The notes below the pieces were generated by a model that did not search any database, was not told the origin of the DNA, and worked only from the letters and a program-made list of their open reading frames with translations. Shown in pieces: positions 8,959-17,582 of a stretch of 64,000 nt of DNA. The stretch is taken from NCBI RefSeq assembly GCF_000224065.1, contig NZ_AFWT01000001.1:70001-134000 (forward strand), in the 5' to 3' direction. The position numbers and the translations under genes were made by a program. Source of the DNA: Thiorhodococcus drewsii AZ1 (GTDB lineage: Bacteria; Pseudomonadota; Gammaproteobacteria; Chromatiales; Chromatiaceae). Position 1 is the first letter of the stretch; each line of letters opens with the position of its first letter.

Positions 8959-10206
8959 ATGGATCACTTCAACGAACGCGATGGCATCCTCCACGCCGAG
9001 GACGTACCACTCACCGAGATCGCCGAACGCTTCGGCACGCCATGCTACGTCTATTCCAAGGCCACGCTCGAACGCCATTGGCGCGCCTTCGACCGTGCCT
9101 TCCGCGACCATCCGCATCTGGTCTGTTTCGCCGTTAAGTCGAACTCCAACCTGGCCGTTCTGAATGTTCTGGCCCGACTTGGTTCGGGATTCGACATCGT
9201 TTCGGGCGGTGAACTGGAACGGGTCCTGGCCGCCGGTGGCGACCCAGCCAAGGTGGTGTTCTCAGGCGTCGGCAAGCGCGAGGACGAGATCCAGCGTGCG
9301 CTGCAGGTCGGCATCCGCTGCTTCAACGTCGAGTCCGAGTCCGAGCTGTTGCGCATCGACCGCATCGCCGGCGAACTCGGGCTCAAGGCGCCAATCTCGC
9401 TGCGCGTCAATCCGGACGTCGACGCCCAGACCCATCCCTACATTTCCACGGGACTGAAGGAGAACAAATTCGGCATCGACATCCGCGTCGCCGAATCCGT
9501 CTATACCCAGGCCGCATCGCTGGCGAACATCCGCATCTGCGGTATCGACTGCCACATCGGCTCCCAGCTGACCGACCTGGCACCCTTCGTCGACGCGCTG
9601 GACCGCGTGCTGCTCCTAGCCGACCGGCTGTGCGCCGCCGGCATCGCCATCGAGCATCTCGATCTCGGCGGTGGTCTCGGCATTCGCTATCGCGATGAGC
9701 AGCCGCCCGAACCGGCCGCCTATGCCGCCGCCATGAGCTACCGACTCGCCGAGCGTCCCTACGAGGTCATCCTGGAGCCCGGACGCGCCATCGCCGGCAA
9801 CGCGGGTGTCCTTCTGACCCGCGTCGAGCATCTCAAGCACACCGATCATCGCCATTTCGCCATCCTGGACGCGGCTATGAACGACCTGCTGCGACCGGCG
9901 CTCTATCAGGCCAATCAGGACATCGTCCGGGTGGTCGGCGCAAGCGATGCCGAGCCGGCCCGTTACGACCTGGTCGGCCCCGTGTGCGAGACCGGCGATT
10001 TCCTCGGCAAGGAGCGCCTGCTCCCGCTGAACGAGGGCGATCTGCTGGCGGTGCGCGGCAGCGGCGCCTACGGCTTCACCATGAGTTCCAACTACAACAG
10101 CCGCCCTCGGGTGGCCGAGATCATGGTCGACGGCACCGAGGCCCATCTGGTGCGCGAGCGCGAGACGATCGCCAGCCTCTTCGCCGGAGAAAGGACACTG
10201 CCGTGA
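8959..10206 (+). CDS. lysA: Diaminopimelate decarboxylase
   Basis: 415 residues from ATG 8959 (MDHFNERDG), the family's normal length; the same frame is open further upstream but overlaps lptM. It converts meso-diaminopimelate to L-lysine with pyridoxal phosphate. Visible motifs: VCFAVKSNSN with the PLP lysine, HIGSQ, LDLGGGLGI, ILEPGRAI, and GPVCETGDFL with the active-site Cys contributed across the dimer. Its TGA overlaps the GTG of the methyltransferase (GTGA), and dapF follows, so two lysine-pathway genes lie in one transcription unit. Confidence 0.96.
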   Translation: MDHFNERDGILHAEDVPLTEIAERFGTPCYVYSKATLERHWRAFDRAFRDHPHLVCFAVKSNSNLAVLNVLARLGSGFDIVSGGELERVLAAGGDPAKVVFSGVGKREDEIQRALQVGIRCFNVESESELLRIDRIAGELGLKAPISLRVNPDVDAQTHPYISTGLKENKFGIDIRVAESVYTQAASLANIRICGIDCHIGSQLTDLAPFVDALDRVLLLADRLCAAGIAIEHLDLGGGLGIRYRDEQPPEPAAYAAAMSYRLAERPYEVILEPGRAIAGNAGVLLTRVEHLKHTDHRHFAILDAAMNDLLRPALYQANQDIVRVVGASDAEPARYDLVGPVCETGDFLGKERLLPLNEGDLLAVRGSGAYGFTMSSNYNSRPRVAEIMVDGTEAHLVRERETIASLFAGERTLP

Positions 10207-10874
10207 AGCGCCGCCCCGAACCCGAGCTGATGGACTCTGCCGAGCAGGCGCTCGCCTATGCGAAGGCCGATTTCGCCGCATCCAACAGCCTCTTCATCAA
10301 GCTTCTGAAACGTCTCGATCCGGGCGCGCTCAAGGGGGCGACCGCACTCGATATCGGCTGCGGCCCGGCCGACATCGTCACACGCTTCCTGCGTGCCTAC
10401 CCGCACGCCAGATGCGACGCGCTCGACGGTTCGCAGCCCATGCTCGACCTGGCCCAGGAGACGCTCGACAAGCTGCCGGGCATCGCCTCGCGCTGCCGTC
10501 TGATCCACGACACCATCCCCTCGGCACAACTGCCGAGCAGGCATTACGATCTGGTGCTCTCCAACAGCCTGCTGCACCATCTGCCCGACCCCCAGGTGCT
10601 CTGGCAAAGCATCAAGGAAACCGCCAAACCTGGGGCGCCGGTCTTGGTCATGGACTTGATGCGACCGAGCTCGGCCGCCTGGATCGAGGCATTGGTTGCA
10701 ACCTACGTCGACGGCGAGCCCGAGATCCTGCGCGCCGATTTCCGCAATTCGCTATTCGCGGCCTTCGAGCCCAAGGAAGTCACCGAGCAACTCGAAGAGG
10801 CGGGATTGCCTTGTCTTGAGGTCGCCGTCGTCAGCGATCGTCACCTAGCCGTGATGGGGCGACTGCCGGCATGA
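10203..10874 (+). CDS. Class I SAM-dependent methyltransferase
   Basis: 223 residues from a GTG that overlaps the lysA stop. Rossmann-fold motifs are clear: [12 protein letters not shown] (motif I, SAM glycine loop), [11 protein letters not shown] (acidic loop) and [15 protein letters not shown] (motif IV), then [12 protein letters not shown]. The stop overlaps the dapF ATG (ATGA). Its place between lysA and dapF argues for coupled expression but does not reveal the substrate; it may be a small-molecule methyltransferase of the UbiE/BioC-like group. Confidence 0.8.
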   Translation: MKRRPEPELMDSAEQALAYAKADFAASNSLFIKLLKRLDPGALKGATALDIGCGPADIVTRFLRAYPHARCDALDGSQPMLDLAQETLDKLPGIASRCRLIHDTIPSAQLPSRHYDLVLSNSLLHHLPDPQVLWQSIKETAKPGAPVLVMDLMRPSSAAWIEALVATYVDGEPEILRADFRNSLFAAFEPKEVTEQLEEAGLPCLEVAVVSDRHLAVMGRLPA

Positions 10875-11701
10875 GACTACGTTTCACCAAGATGCAGGGG
10901 CTGGGCAACGACTTCGTCGTCTTCGACGCCATCTCCCAGACGATCGATCCGGATCCGACCTGGATTCGCCACCTCGCCGACCGCCGCTTCGGGGTCGGCT
11001 GCGACCAGATCCTGCTGGTCGAGTCGCCACGACTGCCCGACACTGATTTCCATTACCGGATCTTCAACGCCGACGGATCCGAGGTCGAGCAGTGCGGCAA
11101 CGGCGCGCGCTGCTTCGCCCGATTCGTCCGTGATCGGGGCCTGACCGACAAGGACGAGATCCCGGTCGGCACGGCTGCAGGCGCCATCCGCCTCTATCTA
11201 GGACCCGACGATCAGGTCCGAGTCGACATGGGCGTACCAATCCTCGAGCCGGCGAAAATCCCCTTCGTCGCCGACACCCAGGCGAGCACCTATGAGCTGG
11301 AGGTCGATGACCACCAGCTGACCGTCGGCGCCGTTTCCATGGGAAACCCGCACGCGGTTTTGCTGGTGGAGGATGTCGATCGGGCTCCGGTCGAGCACCT
11401 AGGGCCGCTGATCGAGGTCCACCCGCGTTTTCCGCAGCGCGTCAACGTGGGCTTCATGCAGATCCTGGATCCGGGCCATGCCCGTCTGCGCGTCTTCGAG
11501 CGCGGTGCGGGCGAGACACTCGCCTGCGGAACCGGCGCCTGCGCAGCCATGGTCAGCGGCCAGCTGCGCGGATTGCTCGAAGACCGGGTCCAGATCAAAT
11601 TGCCGGGCGGGACTCTTGTGATAGAGTGGTCCGGCCCCGGAGAGACACTCTGGATGACCGGACCAGCCGAATCCGTCTTCCACGGCGAGATCGAGCGATA
11701 A
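10871..11701 (+). CDS. dapF: Diaminopimelate epimerase
   Basis: 276 residues, standard length. It interconverts LL- and meso-diaminopimelate for lysine and peptidoglycan. Both catalytic cysteines are visible, in [10 protein letters not shown] and in LACGTGACA, along with the N-terminal [10 protein letters not shown] motif. The start overlaps the methyltransferase stop by 4 bp. Confidence 0.97.
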   Translation: MRLRFTKMQGLGNDFVVFDAISQTIDPDPTWIRHLADRRFGVGCDQILLVESPRLPDTDFHYRIFNADGSEVEQCGNGARCFARFVRDRGLTDKDEIPVGTAAGAIRLYLGPDDQVRVDMGVPILEPAKIPFVADTQASTYELEVDDHQLTVGAVSMGNPHAVLLVEDVDRAPVEHLGPLIEVHPRFPQRVNVGFMQILDPGHARLRVFERGAGETLACGTGACAAMVSGQLRGLLEDRVQIKLPGGTLVIEWSGPGETLWMTGPAESVFHGEIER

Positions 11702-11711
11702 GAGGCCAAGC

Positions 11712-12413
11712 GTGAATCGTCAGCAAGCCGAGCATGCGGCACCGGAAAATCGTGACCTCGAACCTCTAGTCAGCGACTACCTGCTACGCAACCCTTCCTT
11801 CTTCGAGCGACGAACGGACATCCTCGCCGCGATCCAAGTCCCGCACCTCATCGACGGAGCCACCTCGCTCATCGAATATCAGGTTCGCGTCCTGCGCAAG
11901 CAATTGGAGGCCGACCGCAACCATCTGGCGCATCTGATCGCGCGTGCCCGTGAATACGAGACGCTCGCCAGCCGCCTGCACGCACTCGTGCTGCAACTGA
12001 TCTCGGCCAAGGATTCCGACCATCTGTGCGATATCATCAAGGATGCCATGTTGCGCGAATTCCATGCCGAGGCGGTATCGATCCGTCTGTTCGCGATCGC
12101 CCCGAACGCGGAGGATGCGCTCCCGGATCCACTGATCGCGGCCTTCCATGAGTTTCTGGACTGCGAGCACGCGCTCTGCGGTCCAGTGGACACTGAGAAA
12201 GCGACCCTGCTCTTCGGCGAAGAGGCCGTCGACATCCAGGCGGCGGCCTTGGTCCCGATCCAAACCGCAACCCAATCTGGCGTGCTGGCGATCGGCAGCT
12301 CGGACCCGGAGCGCTTCCACCCGGACATGGGAACCGACTTCCTCGATCAGCTCGGCGAAATCGTCAGTCACAAGCTCCGCTCGCTGCCGTCCAGCGACAC
12401 CGATCGACACTGA
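11712..12413 (+). CDS. DUF484 family protein (GAF-like)
   Basis: 233 residues starting with GTG. The N-terminal helix-rich part has [15 protein letters not shown], the hallmark of DUF484, and the C-terminal part has a GAF-like pattern ([29 protein letters not shown]). The protein is regularly found between dapF and xerC in gammaproteobacteria, as here. Its biochemical role is not established. Confidence 0.9.
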   Translation: MNRQQAEHAAPENRDLEPLVSDYLLRNPSFFERRTDILAAIQVPHLIDGATSLIEYQVRVLRKQLEADRNHLAHLIARAREYETLASRLHALVLQLISAKDSDHLCDIIKDAMLREFHAEAVSIRLFAIAPNAEDALPDPLIAAFHEFLDCEHALCGPVDTEKATLLFGEEAVDIQAAALVPIQTATQSGVLAIGSSDPERFHPDMGTDFLDQLGEIVSHKLRSLPSSDTDRH

Positions 12414-12429
12414 AACCAGCGACCCGCGC

Positions 12430-13395
12430 ATGACTGCGCCAGACGTATCCAGCACAGGCCCCTCCGAACCGGACGATTCGACAGGCTCTCCAATTCGGGC
12501 GGAATCGCTCAACCGCATTGACGCCTTCATCGGCCATCTCGGCAGCGAGCGCCGACTCTCGCCCCATACGCTGACCAACTACCGGCGCGACCTGGAACAG
12601 ATCGCGGGCTGGTCCGCCATCCATCTCGACCGACCGATCGACCATCTGCACGAGCCCGACGTGCGCCAGTACGTCGCCTGGCGTCACCGCAATGGCGTCT
12701 CGGGCAAGACACTACAGCGCGAACTCTCAAGCCTCCGCAGCCTCTACCGCTGGCTGCTGCGCGAAGGGCTCGCCAAGATCAATCCGGCGATTGGCGTACG
12801 CGCGCCCAAGACACCGCGCAAGCTGCCCGCCACGCTCGACGCGGACCAGCTATGCGCCCTGCTGAATCGTCCCGAGGACGAACTGCTGGCGATCCGCGAT
12901 ACCGCCATGATCGAACTGCTCTATTCCTCCGGACTGCGCCTGGCCGAACTGGTCGCCGTGAATCTCGGCGAGATCGACATGAACGAGGGCGAACTCTCTG
13001 TCCTCGGCAAAGGCAGCAAGACGCGCCGCCTTCCGGTCGGCGCCAAGGCGCGCGAGGCGATCCAGTCCTGGCTACGCGTGCGGGCCAACCTCGCGAATCC
13101 GGACGAACCGGCGCTCTTCGTCAGCAGTCGGGGAACGCGGATCAAACCGCGCACAGTGCAGAAACGCCTGGAGCAGTGGGCGCAGGAACGGGATGCGACA
13201 CGCCATCTGCATCCACATCTGCTCAGACACAGCTTCGCCACCCATCTACTCGAATCATCGGGAGATCTGCGCGCCGTGCAGGAACTGCTCGGCCATGCCG
13301 ACATCGGCACGACCCAGATCTATACCCACCTGGATTTCCAACACCTGGCGCAAGTCTATGACCAGGCTCATCCGCGCGCTAAGAAAAAGACCTGA
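12430..13395 (+). CDS. xerC: Tyrosine recombinase XerC
   Basis: 321 residues from ATG 12430. An N-terminal SAM-like core-binding domain ([34 protein letters not shown]) precedes the catalytic domain. Catalytic residues seen: Arg in [10 protein letters not shown], Lys in [23 protein letters not shown] (His-x-x-Arg), [14 protein letters not shown] with the second His and the nucleophilic Tyr. XerC acts with XerD at dif to resolve chromosome dimers. Position after dapF-DUF484 supports XerC rather than XerD. Confidence 0.95.
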   Translation: MTAPDVSSTGPSEPDDSTGSPIRAESLNRIDAFIGHLGSERRLSPHTLTNYRRDLEQIAGWSAIHLDRPIDHLHEPDVRQYVAWRHRNGVSGKTLQRELSSLRSLYRWLLREGLAKINPAIGVRAPKTPRKLPATLDADQLCALLNRPEDELLAIRDTAMIELLYSSGLRLAELVAVNLGEIDMNEGELSVLGKGSKTRRLPVGAKAREAIQSWLRVRANLANPDEPALFVSSRGTRIKPRTVQKRLEQWAQERDATRHLHPHLLRHSFATHLLESSGDLRAVQELLGHADIGTTQIYTHLDFQHLAQVYDQAHPRAKKKT

Positions 13396-13409
13396 ACGAA
13401 CCCATCCGC

Positions 13410-14072
13410 ATGCTGCTGTCACCCAAACACCAATTTCTGTTCGTCCACATCGCCAAAACCGGCGGCACCAGCGTCCGCAAGGCGCTCGAAGGGATGCGTT
13501 GGCGCGATCCCTGGTACTACCCCATGTTTCTCTGCAGCCGGTTCAGCCATCTGAGCGGACATCGCCTCGGAACCAAGCTGCCGCGTCACGCCAAGATCAT
13601 CGCCGCCCAGGAACTGCTGCCCAAGGACTACTTCGACGGCCTGTTCAAGTTCGCCTTCGTGCGCAATCCCTGGGACCTACAGGTCAGCTCCTTCCACCAC
13701 ATCCGGCGCGAGCGCCCGCATTATCTCGGCGGACGGGAAACCTTCGAGGATTTCCTGCGCTGGAAGCTGGATCCCAAGCGTCCCTACCAGTACCACATCG
13801 ACACCTCCATCACCCTGCAAACCGACTATCTGATCGATCTGCGCGGACGCATTCTGGTCGACTTCATCGGCCGCTACGAGAATCTGCATCAGGATTTCGA
13901 GACCGCCTGCGCACGCATCGGCATCCAGCCACCCGCCCTACCCCACGCGCGTCAGGCCAAGGACCGCAAGCAGGACTATCGGGGCTATTACAATAACGCG
14001 ACCGCCGAACTGGTCGCCCAGCACTTCGCCCGCGACATCGAGTTGCTCGGCTACCGCTTCGATCCGGACTGA
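13410..14072 (+). CDS. Sulfotransferase family protein
   Basis: 220 residues. HIAKTGGTSVRKAL near the N-terminus matches the 5'-phosphosulfate-binding loop, and FVRNPWDLQVSSF the 3'-phosphate-binding segment of PAPS-dependent sulfotransferases (sulfotransferase family 2). It would transfer sulfate from PAPS to an acceptor, often a carbohydrate. It starts 14 bp after xerC and may share its transcript. The acceptor is unknown; a glycan made by the cluster at 2-8 kb is one guess. Confidence 0.8.
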   Translation: MLLSPKHQFLFVHIAKTGGTSVRKALEGMRWRDPWYYPMFLCSRFSHLSGHRLGTKLPRHAKIIAAQELLPKDYFDGLFKFAFVRNPWDLQVSSFHHIRRERPHYLGGRETFEDFLRWKLDPKRPYQYHIDTSITLQTDYLIDLRGRILVDFIGRYENLHQDFETACARIGIQPPALPHARQAKDRKQDYRGYYNNATAELVAQHFARDIELLGYRFDPD

Positions 14073-14101
14073 TGTCGAGTCGGACGATTCGGAATATCTG
14101 C

Positions 14102-14169
14102 ACCGCAAAGGCGCAAAGAACGCGAAGAATATCAATGACTCCCCTTTGCGCCCTTCGCGCCTTTGCGGT
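14102..14169. repeat. Intergenic inverted repeat (CCGCAAAGGCGC arms)
   Basis: The left arm ACCGCAAAGGCGC (14102-14114) is the exact reverse complement of GCGCCTTTGCGGT (14157-14169), with more partial pairing inside (GCAAAG against CTTTGCG). It fills most of the gap between the convergent sulfotransferase and DUF2189 genes. It could serve as a bidirectional transcription end, but the look (runs of CGCAAAG units) is that of a dispersed intergenic repeat family. Confidence 0.7.
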
Positions 14170-14184
14170 TCTAATTCCACTTGG

Positions 14185-14973
14185 TCAGTCGCTCGGGACC
14201 AGATCCCGGTAGGCGTGCCAGGTGGCGTGCCCAACCAGCGGAACGGCGACGAACAGACCCAAATAGAAGGTAACGAGCCCGGCACCCACGATCAGCACGA
14301 TCAGGCTCGCCCACAACAGCATCGCCGCCCAGTTCTCGCGCACGACCTCGACGCTCTTACGCATCGCGGTCAGCACATCGACCCGACGGTCGATCAGCAT
14401 GGGGACGGTGATAGCGCTGATGCAAAAGACGCCTGCTGCGAACAGTGCCCCGAGCAGGGTCACCGCCAGCAGGATGAGATTGTGCTCACCCGAGAGGAAG
14501 AGCGCGGGAAAGAGATCGTCCAAGGTCGGGAAGGTGTCGTCATAGAGCATGAGCACCAGTACGACCGAAACCAGCATCCAGGTCTGAAGAATCAGGAACT
14601 GGATCCCCATCAGCATCCCCAACTGCCCCTGATTGCGCCTGAAGGCGTCCAGCGCCTGACAACGCGTCAGCGGTTGCCCGCACTCCAGGTTCGCGCTCAT
14701 GCGATAGAGACCGATCGCCAGCAGTGGAGCGACCAGGAAGAACCCAGCGGCCAGGAACGGCACCAGAAAGGTCAGATGCCCCAGGACCATGACCGAGGTC
14801 AGCGCGATACTGAGCAGCACGATCCCAGCGCCATAGGTCAGACTGTAGACGGGAGCCGACTTGAGATCGCGCCATCCCTTGGCAAGCCATTGCCAGGGAT
14901 GATCCAGACCGATGCGAGCGGATCTAGAAACACGAGAAAAAACGGGACGATAGGCGAGCCCGAGGCTGCTCAT
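14185..14973 (-). CDS. DUF2189 integral membrane protein
   Basis: 262 residues with about six hydrophobic segments (for example [60 protein letters not shown]). The opening WQWLAKGWRDLKSAPVYSLTYG and the motif IGLYRMSANLE are typical of DUF2189 proteins. Function unknown. A strong AGGAGG ribosome site lies just before the ATG. Single-gene unit, divergent from the MBL hydrolase. Confidence 0.85.
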   Translation of the reverse strand: MSSLGLAYRPVFSRVSRSARIGLDHPWQWLAKGWRDLKSAPVYSLTYGAGIVLLSIALTSVMVLGHLTFLVPFLAAGFFLVAPLLAIGLYRMSANLECGQPLTRCQALDAFRRNQGQLGMLMGIQFLILQTWMLVSVVLVLMLYDDTFPTLDDLFPALFLSGEHNLILLAVTLLGALFAAGVFCISAITVPMLIDRRVDVLTAMRKSVEVVRENWAAMLLWASLIVLIVGAGLVTFYLGLFVAVPLVGHATWHAYRDLVPSD

Positions 14974-15269
14974 GATGGGTTTCCTCCTAACTGTATCTGC
15001 TTATTGTTGGAACTGCGGCGGGATGGGATCGAGCGCGACGGCTGCCGACCGCATTCTCAATCCTCAAGATTGAAGCCTAGAAGCAATCCGGAAAATAGCA
15101 AAATGAAAACGTCGGGTTTGCGCGACCAAGGAACCTTCTAGCCGGGAGTCACTCTCAAACGCCGCCGGAAAATGCCGCCGCCCCCATTCTTCGTTTAGAC
15201 TGGCCGGCCCATTTCGGATGACCTCAGGGCGATCGCATCGCATCGCCCACACGCCTTGGAGCCATCGTC

Positions 15270-16238
15270 ATGCAGCACGCACCTTTCGAGCAGATCGCCG
15301 ACGGCATCTATTGCATCGAGACCGGTCTCTACCGGCACGGTCTCGCGGCCTGCTATCTCATACGTTCGGAGGATCGACTGGCCTTCGTCGACACAGGCAC
15401 GGACCACACGGCCCCGGGCCTATTGGGCGTCGTCGCCGCGATCGGGCTAACACCCGAGCACGTCGACTATGTGATCCCAACTCATGTGCACCTGGACCAC
15501 GCCGGAGGCGCGGGACGCCTGATGGCGGCCTGTCCGAACGCCCGCTTGGTCGTGCACCCCAATGGGGTCCGGCACATGGTGGATCCCAGCAAGCTGATCG
15601 CCGGGGCGACCGCAGTCTATGGCGAGGACGGCTTCAAAAAGGACTATGGAACGCTGATCCCGGTACCCGAGGAACGGGTGATCGCCGCCGAGGACGGCCA
15701 GACCTTCGCGCTCGGAAGCCGCACCCTGACCTTCGTCGACACCCCGGGACATGCCAATCATCACGGCTGCATCCTAGACTCGGTCACGCAGGGGTTCTTC
15801 ACCGGAGACACCTTCGGCATCGCCTATCGCGAATTCGAAACCGCCAAGGGACCCTGGATGTTCGCACCGGCAACCCCGGTCGCCTTCGATCCAGACGCCT
15901 GGATGGCAAGCCTCGACAAACTGATGGCCTTCCAACCTCAGGCGATGTACCTGACCCACTATGGCCCGGTCAAGAACCCGGCTGCTCTGGTGGACAATCT
16001 GCGTCAGAGCATCCGCGATCTGGCGAGCTTGGCGCTCGTCGAGGAGGGTCGGGGCGACCCCGAACGCAAGGAGCGGCTCAAGACGGCCATCACCCAGTAT
16101 CTGATCAAGGGCGCACAGGCGCACGGCGTCGACTACGAGAACGCACGGATTCGCGAACTCTTGACGCTCGACACCGAGCTCAATTCACAGGGATTGGAGG
16201 TCTGGCTGAAACGGCGCGAGAAACGCGCCGCAGCCTGA
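15270..16238 (+). CDS. MBL-fold metallo-hydrolase
   Basis: 322 residues. The metallo-beta-lactamase fold is shown by FVDTGTDH, THVHLDHAGG (HxHxDH metal motif), VDTPGHANHHG, FFTGDTFG and LTHYGPV, giving a binuclear metal site. The C-terminal 90 residues are helical and probably cover the active site, as in glyoxalase-II-like and related hydrolases. Substrate cannot be inferred. Stands alone, 31 bp before the end of a convergent zinc-finger gene. Confidence 0.85.
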   Translation: MQHAPFEQIADGIYCIETGLYRHGLAACYLIRSEDRLAFVDTGTDHTAPGLLGVVAAIGLTPEHVDYVIPTHVHLDHAGGAGRLMAACPNARLVVHPNGVRHMVDPSKLIAGATAVYGEDGFKKDYGTLIPVPEERVIAAEDGQTFALGSRTLTFVDTPGHANHHGCILDSVTQGFFTGDTFGIAYREFETAKGPWMFAPATPVAFDPDAWMASLDKLMAFQPQAMYLTHYGPVKNPAALVDNLRQSIRDLASLALVEEGRGDPERKERLKTAITQYLIKGAQAHGVDYENARIRELLTLDTELNSQGLEVWLKRREKRAAA

Positions 16239-16254
16239 GCCGAATGACGGAGGC

Positions 16255-16452
16255 TCAGTCGACCAGCTGATACCGTGCCCCGCAATAGGGGCACACGCAG
16301 GTCTGGTCGACCTCATCCTCGATCGGCAGATAGACACGCGGATGCATGTTCCACACAGGCGCATCGGGCCGTGGACAGGACAACGGCAGATCCTTGCGGG
16401 CGACCTGGATCGGCGACTGCTCGGACTGCGTGGCAATGGCTGGATTGGTCAT
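16255..16452 (-). CDS. Small zinc-finger protein (zf-CHCC type)
   Basis: 65 residues from ATG 16452, preceded by a GAGGGAG ribosome site. The C-terminal half has Cys-x8-His, then VCPYCGARYQLVD, the C/H/C/C zinc ligands of the small zf-CHCC (NDUFS6-like) family: PLSCPRPDAPVWNMHPRVYLP is the region of the first Cys and the His. It lies downstream of ilvE in the same direction (141 bp gap), an association I recall from other gammaproteobacteria. Role unknown. Confidence 0.8.
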   Translation of the reverse strand: MTNPAIATQSEQSPIQVARKDLPLSCPRPDAPVWNMHPRVYLPIEDEVDQTCVCPYCGARYQLVD

Positions 16453-16593
16453 GGTCTTGGATCTCCCTCGTGTGTGCTGATGGTCGAACCCCCGAGCGGA
16501 ACCGGCGCCGGCCGCATGCGGCGAACGGCGTCGATTCGGCATCCCGGAGGTATCAGTCGCGGAACAGGGCACATCCCACGATTCGGCATGGCG

Positions 16594-17517
16594 TCAGACC
16601 AGCGCCAGCCACTCCGGATGCTGATCGCGCCGGCCGTGGACCTGATCGAAATAGAGGGTCTGCAAGCGCTCGGTGATGGGACCACGGGTACCAGCGCCGA
16701 TCGCCCGACCGTCGATCTCTCGGATCGGCGTCACCTCGGCGGCCGTTCCAGTAAAGAAGGCCTCGTCCGCGATATAGACCTCGTCGCGCGTAATACGCCG
16801 CTCGACTACCTTCAGGCCCAACTCCTCGCACAGCGTCATCACGGTTCGACGGGTAATGCCGTCCAGCGCCGAGGTCAGGTCCGGGGTGTAGAGAACGCCG
16901 TCGCGCACGATGAACACGTTCTCGCCACTGCCTTCCATCACGTATCCAGAGGCATCGAGCAACAACGCCTCGTCATAGCCATCGCGCTGCGCCTCTTGGA
17001 GCGCCAGCATGGAGTTCATGTAATTGCCGTTGGCCTTGGCCCGACACATGGTGATGTTCACATGATGACGGGTGAAAGAGGACACCTTGATGCGGATACC
17101 GTTCCGCATGTTTTCCTCGCCCAGATAGGAGCCCCAGGACCAGGCCGCCACCATGCAGTGGACGTTCAGGTTGTCCGCGCGCAGCCCCATGCCTTCGGCA
17201 CCGTAGAAGCACATGGGACGAATGTAGGCCGACTCGAGACCGTTCTCGCGCACCACGGCACACTGGGCCTGGTTCAGGGTCTCGCGGTCCCAAGGCATGG
17301 GCATGCCCAGAATGTGCGCCGAATTGAAGAGGCGATCGGTATGCTCCTGCAAGCGGAAGATGGCCGCGCCCTTCGGCGTCTGGTACGCCCGGACTCCCTC
17401 GAAGACGCCCATGCCATAATGCAGGGTGTGGGTGAGTACGTGGGTCTTGGCTTCACGCCAGGGCACCATTTCACCGTCCAGCCAGATGAGGCCGTCACGG
17501 TCAGCCATCGTCGCCAT
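16594..17517 (-). CDS. ilvE: Branched-chain amino-acid aminotransferase
   Basis: 307 residues, normal for class IV aminotransferases of the IlvE group. It makes Val, Leu and Ile from the 2-oxo acids with glutamate. Seen: DGLIWLDGEMVPW, THTLHYGMGVFEGVRAY, FYGAEGMGL, the PLP lysine in AKANGNYMNS, EALLLDASGYVMEGSGENVF and FFTGTAAEVTPI. The ATG lies 65 bp after glnE; a small hairpin (17534-17550) sits in that gap. Confidence 0.96.
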   Translation of the reverse strand: MATMADRDGLIWLDGEMVPWREAKTHVLTHTLHYGMGVFEGVRAYQTPKGAAIFRLQEHTDRLFNSAHILGMPMPWDRETLNQAQCAVVRENGLESAYIRPMCFYGAEGMGLRADNLNVHCMVAAWSWGSYLGEENMRNGIRIKVSSFTRHHVNITMCRAKANGNYMNSMLALQEAQRDGYDEALLLDASGYVMEGSGENVFIVRDGVLYTPDLTSALDGITRRTVMTLCEELGLKVVERRITRDEVYIADEAFFTGTAAEVTPIREIDGRAIGAGTRGPITERLQTLYFDQVHGRRDQHPEWLALV

Positions 17518-17582
17518 TGTTCAACTCCACTTTGCCCGAGTCACTCTCGGGCTCGATAATTTCGAGAGGTTCTGCGGCGCAG

